DNA of 64,000 bases, from positions 434,001-498,000 of the forward strand of contig NZ_JAESND010000002.1 in the NCBI RefSeq assembly GCF_016865585.1. The letters are read 5' to 3'. Under the pieces are notes generated by a model that was given only the letters and a program-made list of their open reading frames with translations, searched no databases and had not been told where the DNA came from. Position 1 is the stretch's first letter; every line of letters begins with the position of its first letter. Of the stretch, positions 7,617-15,723 are shown piece by piece. Made by a program: the position numbers and the translations under genes. The stretch comes from Jeongeupia naejangsanensis (GTDB lineage Bacteria; Pseudomonadota; Gammaproteobacteria; Burkholderiales; Chitinibacteraceae).

Positions 7617-8772
7617 TGCCTGCCTCCTCGGGGACTTCGGGATGCAATAGCTCGCCATCGGCATTCGGGTAAAGCGGGGTGCCGCAATCGTCGCAGTAAT
7701 CAAGCGGGAAATCATGCTCGTGTATGCGGATGTCGCCGATGCCGATTTCCTTGAGCAAGGCTTCGATCTCACTGGCGCAATCGGTAGTTTCGTCCTCGCC
7801 ATCCAGTAGCGGCCAGATGATGCCGTGCAATACCTGATCGTCGCCCAGCTTGCTGAAGCCAACCCGGTATTCCTCGAGCTGCCGACCGCTGAAGGGGGCG
7901 ATGCTGGCCTGGAAGTGTTTGGGCTCGAGGTTCAGCGTCAGGACGAGATAGGCGAGCGTGGCGCGCAATGAATACGCGCGCGAGGCATGGTCGGCGTTGC
8001 GCCAGGCGGTATGGTAGGCGCCCGGAAGCAGCAGGTCATAGGCCGCGCCGGCCAGCACTGGCTGCAATGCTGCGCCGCCCTGCTGTTGCCATTGCTTCAG
8101 CGCTTCCTCGCGATCGCCATCCTCTTCCTGCCACCGGAAAATGGCCGCGCCCGACGGGACGACGACGGCACCGAGCAGGTAGCGGGTGTCGGAGAGGAAC
8201 TGCTTGGTATCCGGCAACTGGCTGGTGTCGAGGCGCAAGGGTTCGCGGTTGAAGGCAGCTTCACCGAGCGCCTGTGCCAGCTCTGCCGTTGGCACGTAGC
8301 CGCGGGGGAGCTGGTCGGGGCTGAACAGGTAGTCGGTCAGCGCAATCTTGGCGATGCGCGAGAACACGTGGGCGCCGAGCTGGACGCGAAGATCCTGCAG
8401 CTGGGCGTCGGCCAGATGGCCGGCGCCGATCTGCCAGCGCGACCAGGCCAGAACCGGCGCTGCGAACAGCAGGACATCCCAGCCGACGCCGTCGCGCTCG
8501 ATACGCAGGCTTTCGCAGGCTGCTTCCACAGCGTCGGCGAGGACGTTGTAGGTTTCGCCCTGATCGGTTTCGCTGGCGGCGTCGAGTGCCTGGTTCAGCG
8601 CGTCTTCTTCGCCGTTGGCGATCAGCTGTTCGAGCCGTTCGGTCAGCTGCTTTTCCCAGAAGACATCTTCAAGGCGGCTGGTGGCGTGGGCCAGACCGTC
8701 GGCGAGGCGCAGCAGATCGGCTGCGTCGGCCGGGGAACGCCCTCGCCGGGAGGGGCGGTAACGCTTCAACAT
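7585..8772 (-). CDS. DUF2863 family protein
   Basis: 395-residue protein matching the DUF2863 family, conserved mainly in betaproteobacteria and of unknown function. It has no signal peptide or clear membrane segment. An Arg-rich start (MLKRYRPSRRGRSP) precedes a long, mostly helical acidic body. A C-terminal CxxC (YCDDCGTPLYPNADGE) suggests a small metal knuckle. Its codon usage and GC match the neighbours. It lies 64 bp downstream of the GNAT gene on the same strand and overlaps the small lipoprotein gene, so these three may form an operon. Confidence 0.8.
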   Translation of the reverse strand: MLKRYRPSRRGRSPADAADLLRLADGLAHATSRLEDVFWEKQLTERLEQLIANGEEDALNQALDAASETDQGETYNVLADAVEAACESLRIERDGVGWDVLLFAAPVLAWSRWQIGAGHLADAQLQDLRVQLGAHVFSRIAKIALTDYLFSPDQLPRGYVPTAELAQALGEAAFNREPLRLDTSQLPDTKQFLSDTRYLLGAVVVPSGAAIFRWQEEDGDREEALKQWQQQGGAALQPVLAGAAYDLLLPGAYHTAWRNADHASRAYSLRATLAYLVLTLNLEPKHFQASIAPFSGRQLEEYRVGFSKLGDDQVLHGIIWPLLDGEDETTDCASEIEALLKEIGIGDIRIHEHDFPLDYCDDCGTPLYPNADGELLHPEVPEEAGNDDGAPRQLH

Positions 8773-8836
8773 GCCTTCAGACTCCTTCTTGTTGCCAATA
8801 GGCCATTTTACCGGATTCGGCCTGCCAGGCGCGGCG

Positions 8837-9316
8837 TCATTGGCGATGCATCAGGATGGCGCTGTCGCCATAGCCGGGCGCGGCGCCAAGTTCACGAAAG
8901 CCGTGCCGGGCCCAGAACGGCGCTGCGCCTTGCACGGCCACGAGCAGCGCCTTCGTCATTTGCTGCTGCCGGCCCCAGGCGAGGGCGTGTTCGATCAGAG
9001 CCTGCGCGACGCCGCTGCCTCGGGCGCGCGGATGAATGGCCAGATCGTGCAGAAAGTGGCAGTCGGGATCAGGCGGCAGCCCGGCCAGTTCGGTGGCCAG
9101 CGGGGGCGGTGTCAGGCCACGCCAGGGGTGGGTAAAGAAGTAGCCGAGCGCTTCATTGTCGCGCCACGCAAGCCAGTGCGAGTCCGGAGAGAGCGCCAGC
9201 TTGCGGGCAAAGACCGAACGGGGTTCGTGATAATGCGCCGGGTAGCAGACGGCCTGGATGTCGAGTACCTGATCGAGCGTGTCCGGGGTGATCGTTTGGA
9301 GTTGCAGCGTAGACAT
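8837..9316 (-). CDS. GNAT family N-acetyltransferase
   Basis: 159-residue GCN5-related acetyltransferase, starting at MSTLQLQTITPDTLDQV; an upstream in-frame start at 9373 would only add a low-complexity Pro-rich tail. The acetyl-CoA site is the motif A region HDLAIHPRARGSGVAQALIE, with R-A-R-G-S-G matching the Q/RxxGxG/A pyrophosphate loop. It ends with the usual FWARHGFRELG motif B. Substrate unknown; the small size and context do not separate a protein from a small-molecule acetylase. It is read divergently from the YkgJ-like gene at 9407. Confidence 0.85.
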   Translation of the reverse strand: MSTLQLQTITPDTLDQVLDIQAVCYPAHYHEPRSVFARKLALSPDSHWLAWRDNEALGYFFTHPWRGLTPPPLATELAGLPPDPDCHFLHDLAIHPRARGSGVAQALIEHALAWGRQQQMTKALLVAVQGAAPFWARHGFRELGAAPGYGDSAILMHRQ

Positions 9317-9406
9317 CGGTAAGGCCTGTTGCGGGTTCCGGTCGAGGGTAACGGCTGGGGGCGCTGGCGGCAACGCGTTAAACTACCGGCTTTGCCGTTC
9401 CTCCAG

Positions 9407-9736
9407 ATGAATCCCTGCCTGTCTTGCGGTGCCTGCTGCGCCGCTTTCCGCGTGACCTTTCATTGTTCCGAGCTGGAGAGCGAGGGCGGTTGCGTGCCGG
9501 ATGCGCTGGCGGACGCCGAGACCACCGAGCTGTACCGTCTGCGCGGTACGGACTATGCCAGCCCGCGTTGCGTGGCGCTGGTCGGCGAGATCGGCAAGGC
9601 GGTGCATTGCGGTCTGTATCGCGAGCGGCCCAACCCCTGCCGGGAGTTCGCGCCGATGGCCGAGCTTGGGGTGTTCTCCGATGCCTGCAACCGGGCGCGG
9701 GCGCGGCACGGGTTGCCGCCGCTGCCGGTGGACTGA
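9407..9736 (+). CDS. YkgJ-type cysteine cluster protein (UPF0153)
   Basis: 109-residue protein with the CxxCxxCC motif at its N-terminus (CLSCGACCAAFRV) and further Cys in CGLYRERPNPCREF and DACNRA, the pattern of the YkgJ/UPF0153 zinc or iron-sulfur cluster family. The ATG at 9407 puts the first cysteine at residue 4 as in homologues; the upstream extension to 9329 is not conserved in character. The metal and function are not established. The gene is 85 bp before the radical SAM gene. Confidence 0.85.
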   Translation: MNPCLSCGACCAAFRVTFHCSELESEGGCVPDALADAETTELYRLRGTDYASPRCVALVGEIGKAVHCGLYRERPNPCREFAPMAELGVFSDACNRARARHGLPPLPVD

Positions 9737-9821
9737 ATTATCAGGCTGCAATGGCCGTACACGTGAGGCTGGCTTGCCACGCATCAAGGCGGTAGCGGCA
9801 CGTTCGGCCTAAAGTCGGCCG

Positions 9822-10772
9822 ATGAACCATGACGTCCCTCACCGCTTCGGCAACCACCGCTATCTTCGCTACCACGATCTGCAGGCCGAGCAGTACGGCG
9901 GTCGTGTACAGAAGGTGTCGCTCAACGCAGGCTTCACCTGCCCGAACCGCGATGGCACGCTGGGACGGCGGGGGTGCACCTTCTGCAACAACGCCGGATT
10001 CACGCCGGCGTACCTGCACCGTTTGCGCGGTGTTCAGCAGCAGCTCGACGAAGGGGTTGCACGGCTGCGGGTCCGTTACCCGAATACCCGTCATTTCTTT
10101 GCCTACTTCCAGGCGTACACCAACACCTACGGCGAACTCGAATCACTCAAGGCGCAATACGAGGCTGCGCTGGCGCATCCGGAAGTCGGCGGGCTGGTGA
10201 TCGGCACCCGGCCGGACTGCCTGCCCGATTCGCTGCTCGATTATTTCGGCGAGCTGGGCCAGCGCGTACCGGTGGAAATCGAGATCGGCATCGAGTCGTG
10301 CAATGACGCTGCCTTGCGGCGGGTCAAGCGCGGTCACGACTTTGCCGCAAGCGTCGACGCAATCCGGCGGGTGGCAGTGCGTGGCTTGCCAGTGACCGGG
10401 CATCTGCTGTTCGGCCTGCCGGGTGAAACGCGCGAATCACAGCTCGAAGCCGCCACCACGCTGTCACGGCTGCCGCTGGCGTCGCTCAAGCTGCACCAGC
10501 TGCAGATCATTCGCGGGACGGCGATGGCGCGCGACTGGCGCCGCAATCCGGCATCGCTGCCGCTACTCGGCATTGCCGACTACGTCGAGCTGGTTGTCGA
10601 TTTTCTCGAGCGACTGTCGCCCACGATTGCCATCCAGCGCATCGGCAGTGAAGTGCCGGCACGGCTGCGGCTGGCACCGGACGACGCGATTCCGCTGTCT
10701 GCCTTGCAGCCGCGCATCGCCGCCAGACTGGCGGAGCGCCAGACCTGGCAGGGTCGCTTGTTCGGGGGCTGA
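9822..10772 (+). CDS. YhcC-like radical SAM protein (TIGR01212 family)
   Basis: 316-residue radical SAM protein. The cluster-binding motif appears as CPNRDGTLGRRGCTFC, the spaced cysteine pattern of the TIGR01212/YhcC group rather than canonical CxxxCxxC. Other conserved parts are FAYFQAYTNTYG, VIGTRPDCLP, EIGIESCNDAALRRVKRGHD and GHLLFGLPGET. Length fits the family (about 300-330 aa). The physiological substrate is unknown; homologues have been loosely associated with RNA modification or glutamate synthase neighbourhoods. It ends about 180 bp before a bidirectional terminator shared with the helicase gene. Confidence 0.9.
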   Translation: MNHDVPHRFGNHRYLRYHDLQAEQYGGRVQKVSLNAGFTCPNRDGTLGRRGCTFCNNAGFTPAYLHRLRGVQQQLDEGVARLRVRYPNTRHFFAYFQAYTNTYGELESLKAQYEAALAHPEVGGLVIGTRPDCLPDSLLDYFGELGQRVPVEIEIGIESCNDAALRRVKRGHDFAASVDAIRRVAVRGLPVTGHLLFGLPGETRESQLEAATTLSRLPLASLKLHQLQIIRGTAMARDWRRNPASLPLLGIADYVELVVDFLERLSPTIAIQRIGSEVPARLRLAPDDAIPLSALQPRIAARLAERQTWQGRLFGG

Positions 10773-10952
10773 GTGGTTCGGTGTGCGGTGCGCCTGCTCT
10801 GGCTGGACCGTGTGCATCCGCGCAGCCATTGCCGGGGAGACGCTGCTCGGGCGCACCATTGAGGGATTGGCTGTGGGCATCGCCGATCGTGGCACAGGAT
10901 GATTTGCCCGACTGCCGGGGCATAACGCGCTGGTGGTCCCGGGGCAGGAACG

Positions 10953-10984
10953 AAAAAACGCCCGGTGAACCGGGCGTTTTTTTT
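10953..10984. terminator. Bidirectional intrinsic terminator
   Basis: AAAAAACGCCCGG, then TGAA, then CCGGGCG followed by eight T. Both strands carry a GC stem followed by a T-run, so it ends both the radical SAM gene (+) and the helicase gene (-), which stops only 11 bp away. Confidence 0.9.
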
Positions 10985-10994
10985 GTCGAACGGA

Positions 10995-12953
10995 TTATTC
11001 CGGGCGACGCGGGCGATCGAACGACTTGCCTGCCGGGCGTTCACCGCGCGGCTTGCCGACCGGCTTTTCACCGCCAAAGCCGCGATCGCTGAACTGGCGC
11101 TCGCTGCGGTCGCCGTGGCTGCGTTCCTGGCGCGGGGCGCCACCGAATTCGCCACGCGGAGCGCGGTCTTGACGGTCGCCATAGCTGCGGCGCTCTTGCG
11201 GTGCGCCGAACTCGCCGCGCGGTGCGCGGTCCTGACGATCACCGTAGCTGCGTTCCTGGCGCGGAGCGCCACCGAATTCGCCACGCGGTGCACGATCCTG
11301 ACGATCGCCGTAGCTGCGTTCCTGGCGCGGAGCACCACCGAACTCGCCACGCGGAGCGCGGTCCTGACGGTCGCCATAGCTGCGACGTTCTTGCGGTGCG
11401 CCGCCGAAGTCACGACGCGGAGCGCGGTCGTTGCGGTCGCCGTAGCTGCGCTCGCCTTGCGGCTTGCTGAAGCTGCGTTCGCCACCGAAGCTGCGTTCCT
11501 GACGCGGTGCGTCGCCGAAGGATGGACGATCTTCACGCGGGGCGCGGTCGGCAAAGCTGCGCTCGCCACGATCGCTGCTGAAGCTGCGGTCGCGCTGGCC
11601 GTAGCCGCCTTCGCGGCGGAAGCTGCCGCCATCGCGGTTGCCGCCGTAACCACCACGGCCACCTTGCGGACGGCCACGGCTGTCGCCGCGCGGCGCGCCA
11701 CGGTTGGCCGGGTTGAAGTTGGCTTCCAGGCCTTCCATGGCCATGGTTTCGACTTCGATTTCGTAACGGCGACGGATCTTGGTCAGCAGGTGGAAGTCGT
11801 TCTTGCCGACCAGCGAGACGGCGCGACCTTCGCGACCGGCGCGGCCGGTACGGCCGATGCGGTGAACGTAGTCTTCGGCAAACTTCGGCAGGTCGAAGTT
11901 CAGTACCAGGCCGATGCCGGCGACGTCGATGCCGCGTGCGGCAACGTCGGTGGCGACGATGACGTCGATTTCACCGCGGCGCAGCTTGTCCAGCACCTTG
12001 CGACGCATGCGTTGCGGCAGGTCGCCATGCAGCGCGTCGGCACGGATGCTTTCCATGCGCAGCCAGTCGGCGACGCTGTCAGCGTCCACCTTGGTGGCGG
12101 TGAAGACGATGCTCTGGGTGGTGCCGGCGCCATTGATCATGGCGGCGGTCAGCTTGAGCTTGTGGTCGTAGCCGTCGGCGTAGTGGATGGCCTGGGCGAT
12201 GTTGGCGGTCGGCGTGCCCGTCGGTGCGAGTTCGACACGAACCGGGTCCTTCATCATCGGTGCGGCAAAGCGCTGGACGGTGTCCGACAGCGTAGCCGAG
12301 AACAGTGCGGTCTGGCGTTCGGCCGGCAGCTGCGACACGATGGTTTCGATGTCGTCGATGAAGCCCATGTCGAGCATGCGGTCAGCTTCGTCCAGCACCA
12401 GCAGTTCGAGGCGACGGAAGTCGATGCGGCCGCTGTTCATCAGGTCCATCAGGCGACCCGGGGTCGCAACGACGACTTCAACCGGCTGCGACAGCTGCTT
12501 GTGCTGGACCGGATACGGTGTGCCGCCAACGATGCTGACGACCTTGCAGCGCGGAATGCGGCGGGTGAACTGCGTTGCCACCTTGGCAACCTGTTCGGCC
12601 AGTTCGCGGGTCGGGGTCAGGACCAGCACGCGCGGGCCGCGGCTGTGGTGCTTCGGCGCCATGCCCAGCATGTGGATGGCCGGCAGCAGGAAGGCTGCGG
12701 TCTTGCCGGTACCGGTCTGTGCCGAGGCCAGCAGGTCGTGACCGGCGAGGATTTGGGGGATGGCTTGTGCCTGGATCGCGGTCGGCGCGGTCAGACCGTT
12801 GTTGGCCAGATCACGGACGAGGTCGATGGACAGGCCGAGGGATTCAAACGAATCGGACGATGCGGCGTCGGTAGCGGGCGCTTCGATAGGCGCGTCAATC
12901 ACCGCTTCAACGATGCTGTCGAGGGCGGAGATGTTTTGTTCTTGGGTGTTCAT
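10995..12953 (-). CDS. RhlE-type DEAD-box RNA helicase with a repeat-rich RGG-like tail
   Basis: 652-residue DEAD-box ATP-dependent RNA helicase. Core motifs are in order: Q motif (FESLGLSIDLVRDLANNG), Walker A AQTGTGKTAAF, PTRELAEQ, TPGRLMDL, VLDEADRML, the SAT motif FSATLSD and HRIGRTGRAGREG. The core ends near residue 420 and is followed by a Gly/Arg/Asp-rich basic tail of about 230 residues, with five near-identical 21-22-residue units at 503-611. The tail probably binds RNA or drives condensates. RhlE is the closest group by core sequence; SrmB or CsdA are less likely. The leader of about 150 bp upstream may be regulatory, as in cold-induced helicases (inference). Confidence 0.93.
   Translation of the reverse strand: MNTQEQNISALDSIVEAVIDAPIEAPATDAASSDSFESLGLSIDLVRDLANNGLTAPTAIQAQAIPQILAGHDLLASAQTGTGKTAAFLLPAIHMLGMAPKHHSRGPRVLVLTPTRELAEQVAKVATQFTRRIPRCKVVSIVGGTPYPVQHKQLSQPVEVVVATPGRLMDLMNSGRIDFRRLELLVLDEADRMLDMGFIDDIETIVSQLPAERQTALFSATLSDTVQRFAAPMMKDPVRVELAPTGTPTANIAQAIHYADGYDHKLKLTAAMINGAGTTQSIVFTATKVDADSVADWLRMESIRADALHGDLPQRMRRKVLDKLRRGEIDVIVATDVAARGIDVAGIGLVLNFDLPKFAEDYVHRIGRTGRAGREGRAVSLVGKNDFHLLTKIRRRYEIEVETMAMEGLEANFNPANRGAPRGDSRGRPQGGRGGYGGNRDGGSFRREGGYGQRDRSFSSDRGERSFADRAPREDRPSFGDAPRQERSFGGERSFSKPQGERSYGDRNDRAPRRDFGGAPQERRSYGDRQDRAPRGEFGGAPRQERSYGDRQDRAPRGEFGGAPRQERSYGDRQDRAPRGEFGAPQERRSYGDRQDRAPRGEFGGAPRQERSHGDRSERQFSDRGFGGEKPVGKPRGERPAGKSFDRPRRPE
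11121..11447 (-). repeat. Five tandem 63-66-bp repeats in the helicase tail
   Basis: DNA encoding five consecutive copies of a 21-22-residue unit of type SYGDRQDRAPRGEFGGAPRQ(ER), helicase residues 503-611; a degenerate sixth copy (SHGDRSERQF) follows. Copies 2, 3 and 5 are identical at protein level, copy 1 has NDRAPRRDF, copy 4 lacks one Gly. High DNA identity with period 66 makes copy-number variation by slippage or recombination likely. Confidence 0.9.
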
Positions 12954-13129
12954 TGCGACTTCCTTGCAGGGTGAAGCCGTTCTTGGGCAGACAAGACGAC
13001 GAAACCCAGGCCCGCTGGAAAGCGGGCGGGCGATTCGAGTCCATTGGCCTGGTCACGGCGTTGAAACATGCCGCTAACCAGAATGAACCGCGAACGCGAA
13101 GGAACCGGATGAAAGGTCAGGGGCAATGC

Positions 13130-13157
13130 AAAAAACGAGCCCGCGTCAAGCGCGGGC
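13130..13157 (-). terminator. Intrinsic terminator of the MscS-like gene
   Basis: On the minus strand the stem GCCCGCG/CGCGGGC (13151-13157 and 13139-13145, 5-nt loop) is followed by CTCG and a T6 run. It lies about 50 bp after the mechanosensitive channel gene and before the helicase leader region. Confidence 0.8.
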
Positions 13158-13207
13158 CGTCGATCTGTTGCGTACTATGCCAGATAATTTGGCGCAGGGC
13201 AACAACG

Positions 13208-14068
13208 TTATGATTTCACGTCGGTTTTTTCCGGCGCCCTGTAAAGGCCGGTGAGCAGTTCTCGCAGGATGCGCTGCTCGATGGCGGCGCGTTTGCCCAG
13301 CGGAGCCGGCAACTGCAGATGCAGCGAGATGTCCTCGCGGTCCTCGAGCGACATGCGCAGGCGCGGCTCCAGGGTCGGTGTTTCGACCGCATAGCTGCGC
13401 TCCAGCTGGCGCGCGTGGTGCTTCAGGTCGTCGGCATAGTCGGCGACGATGGCATTGGCACTTGCAAGCAACAGGGTTTCGGCGCGTTGCCAGTCGGCTT
13501 CGCGGTCGATGGCGATGTGGATCGTCTGGATCACGTACTGCCCCAGCGCCGTTTCGTTGAACAATGGCTGCGACAGCAGCAGGCTGTTCGGGAAAGTGAC
13601 CGAGCGGCCGACGGTGCCCTTGTGCGTCTGGACCTGGCTCGATTCGTGCAGCGTCGTGCACAGCAGGTTGGTGTCGATGACAAGGCCGCGCAGACCGTTG
13701 ATCTCGATCCGGTCGCCGACGGTGTAAGCATTGCTGCTTGTCCGGTAGATCGAGCCCATGCCGCAAAGGATCATTTCCTTGGTGGCCAGCACGATGGCGG
13801 CCGCGATGGCGACCAGCGATACGGCCAGTGTTTCGATCTCGTTGGCCCAGATCAGTGCCATCGCGAGCACGAACAGCACCAGCACCGTATTGCGCAAGGT
13901 CACCAGCCAGCGGCGCCGCAACTCCGGGCTCAGGTCGTGGCGCTTGAGGATCGCGCGGTGGACCAGCATGCGCACCAGCAGCAGTGCGGTGACGAACACC
14001 AGCGAGACGGTCGCGTCGCGGATGAAGGCGCGGTCGATGAAGGAGGGAAGCCAGTCGGCGATCAGCAT
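13208..14068 (-). CDS. MscS-family mechanosensitive ion channel
   Basis: 286-residue small-conductance mechanosensitive channel homologue in the inner membrane. Three hydrophobic helices occupy about residues 18-110; the third corresponds to the pore helix, LAVSLVAIAAAIVLATKEM. The beta domain follows with the typical YTVGDRIEINGLRGLVIDTN and a conserved FPNSLLLSQPL. The C-terminal cytoplasmic part is helical and charged. It is similar in length to E. coli MscS (286 aa). It probably relieves osmotic downshock; whether it gates like MscS is unknown. The gene is monocistronic by spacing, ending at a T-rich terminator. Confidence 0.87.
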   Translation of the reverse strand: MLIADWLPSFIDRAFIRDATVSLVFVTALLLVRMLVHRAILKRHDLSPELRRRWLVTLRNTVLVLFVLAMALIWANEIETLAVSLVAIAAAIVLATKEMILCGMGSIYRTSSNAYTVGDRIEINGLRGLVIDTNLLCTTLHESSQVQTHKGTVGRSVTFPNSLLLSQPLFNETALGQYVIQTIHIAIDREADWQRAETLLLASANAIVADYADDLKHHARQLERSYAVETPTLEPRLRMSLEDREDISLHLQLPAPLGKRAAIEQRILRELLTGLYRAPEKTDVKS

Positions 14069-14134
14069 GGCATCGGGTCGGATGGAGGGCGGTCCAGTCT
14101 AGCAGCCGATACCGGTGCGGGCGATGCGCAAAAT

Positions 14135-15613
14135 TCAACCCTTGGGTGCCTTCATGCGCTGCTTCGCGGCCTCGCGTTCCTGTTCGCTCTTCATCAACAG
14201 CGTGTAGGCGATGTAGTACTTGAAGATGCTGCTGACGTAGGTGACCGTTTCCGGGCCGATTTTTTCGGCTGCGACGACCTCGACGTTGTTGAACCACTTG
14301 TTCGGATCCAGTCCGCGTTTGGCTGCCTCCTTGCGAAGCTGGCTGATCCGGCCGGCGCCGGCGTTGTACGAGGCAAAGGCAAACAGGCCCTTGTTCATCG
14401 TATTCATCGGTTCCTTGGCGTAGTACTGGTCGATCATGAAGCGGATGTACTTCACGCCGGCGTGGATGTTCGGCTCGACCTGGCGCACGTCGCCGACCTT
14501 CATTTCCTTGCCGGTCGCGGGCATCAGCTGCATCACGCCGATGGCGCCCACGTGGCTGCGCGCCTGCTGGTCCAGCCGCGACTCCTGATAGCCCTGCGCC
14601 ATCATCAGCAGATAATCCATCTGGTACTGCTTGCCGTAGCGCTGGAATATGGCCTTGGTCGATTCGAAGCGTTGCAGGTCGGTGGTCTGCAGTGCGTTCT
14701 TGACGAAGTTCTGCTCGCCCAGATAGCGCTTGAGCACGGTGTTGCCGAACGACGTGCCCTGGCCGTGACTCTTGATGAAGGCATCCAGATCGGCCTTCAG
14801 TTGCGGACTGTTCTTGCGCATCATCATCGCGAGCTGGCCGTTGGCGTTCACGACCAGATCGGTGCGGACCTGCAGTTTGGTCAGCACCTTGGCCCAGAGC
14901 TTTGCCTTGTAATCGTCAACCACGGCCGCCTTGAGCAGGCCGCTATTGACCATTTCCAGCAGGTCTTCGTCCTGCAGCTCTTCGGCTGCAGCCTCCAGCT
15001 TGATCTGCGGGCGCTTTTCCCTGGCGAGGCGCTGGTTGAGCTGCTGCAAGTGCGTCCAGTAGCTCGATGACTTGCGGACGTACAGCGACTGGCCGCCCAG
15101 ATCTTCCAGTTTGGTCAGTTTGGGCGAGTTCGGACCGGTTACGACGACTTCGTTGATGTTGGTGAATGTCGGGGTGGTGAAGTCCACCTGCTTGAGCCGC
15201 TCGGGGGTGATGGTCAGGCCGGCGGCAGCGATGTCGCCACGTCCTGCGAGCAGCGCCGGAATGATCTGGTCCCGCCTTGTCGGCACGAAGAGGACGAAAA
15301 CCTTGACGTTGCCGGTTTTCAGCCGCTTGTTGAGTTCGTCTTCGTAGGCCTTGAGCGCCTCGTAGCTGGCGCCACGTTGCTGGCCGTTCTCGACCCAGTA
15401 GTGGGTCTTGGAGTACACCACCAGCACCCGGATGACCCGGCGCTTGATCATGCCGTCGAGATCGCCGGTGTAGACCGGATTGGCATAAGGCAGCTCGCCG
15501 TAAATGCGCGCTGGCGCCGAGGCAGGGGCTGAGGCCGGCGGGGCGGCGCCCAGATTCGCGCAGAGGCTGACAATCAGCCCCGCCAACAGGGATTTGACGA
15601 AGGTTCCCGGCAT
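14135..15613 (-). CDS. MltF-like membrane-bound lytic transglycosylase
   Basis: 492-residue two-domain protein. A signal peptide (MPGTFVKSLLAGLIVSLCAN) leads into a periplasmic solute-binding (SBP_bac_3) domain at about 50-290, then an SLT lytic transglycosylase domain at about 305-470. The catalytic Glu is in GYQESRLDQQARSHVG, followed by GVMQLMPATGKEM and the late FASYNAGAGRISQLR motif. This architecture is that of MltF, which cleaves peptidoglycan to 1,6-anhydro products. No lipobox is evident. A second protein with a related N-terminal domain begins at 62995. The gene is alone on its transcript by spacing. Confidence 0.9.
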   Translation of the reverse strand: MPGTFVKSLLAGLIVSLCANLGAAPPASAPASAPARIYGELPYANPVYTGDLDGMIKRRVIRVLVVYSKTHYWVENGQQRGASYEALKAYEDELNKRLKTGNVKVFVLFVPTRRDQIIPALLAGRGDIAAAGLTITPERLKQVDFTTPTFTNINEVVVTGPNSPKLTKLEDLGGQSLYVRKSSSYWTHLQQLNQRLAREKRPQIKLEAAAEELQDEDLLEMVNSGLLKAAVVDDYKAKLWAKVLTKLQVRTDLVVNANGQLAMMMRKNSPQLKADLDAFIKSHGQGTSFGNTVLKRYLGEQNFVKNALQTTDLQRFESTKAIFQRYGKQYQMDYLLMMAQGYQESRLDQQARSHVGAIGVMQLMPATGKEMKVGDVRQVEPNIHAGVKYIRFMIDQYYAKEPMNTMNKGLFAFASYNAGAGRISQLRKEAAKRGLDPNKWFNNVEVVAAEKIGPETVTYVSSIFKYYIAYTLLMKSEQEREAAKQRMKAPKG

Positions 15614-15723
15614 GACGGCCTCCCCGGGCCGCGTGCGGCCGGTGCCTCCCTGATGATCTTTTCAGAATAGGCCGGCCGGTTTGCTGCTCCGGCCATGCAT
15701 CGGGTAGGGCCGACGATCGGTGT

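Noticed and set aside
10965-12974. Long plus-strand open frame (669 codons) opposite the helicase gene
   Set aside because: It is a codon-bias shadow: the translation is low-complexity Ala/Val/Arg, while the minus strand carries every DEAD-box motif.
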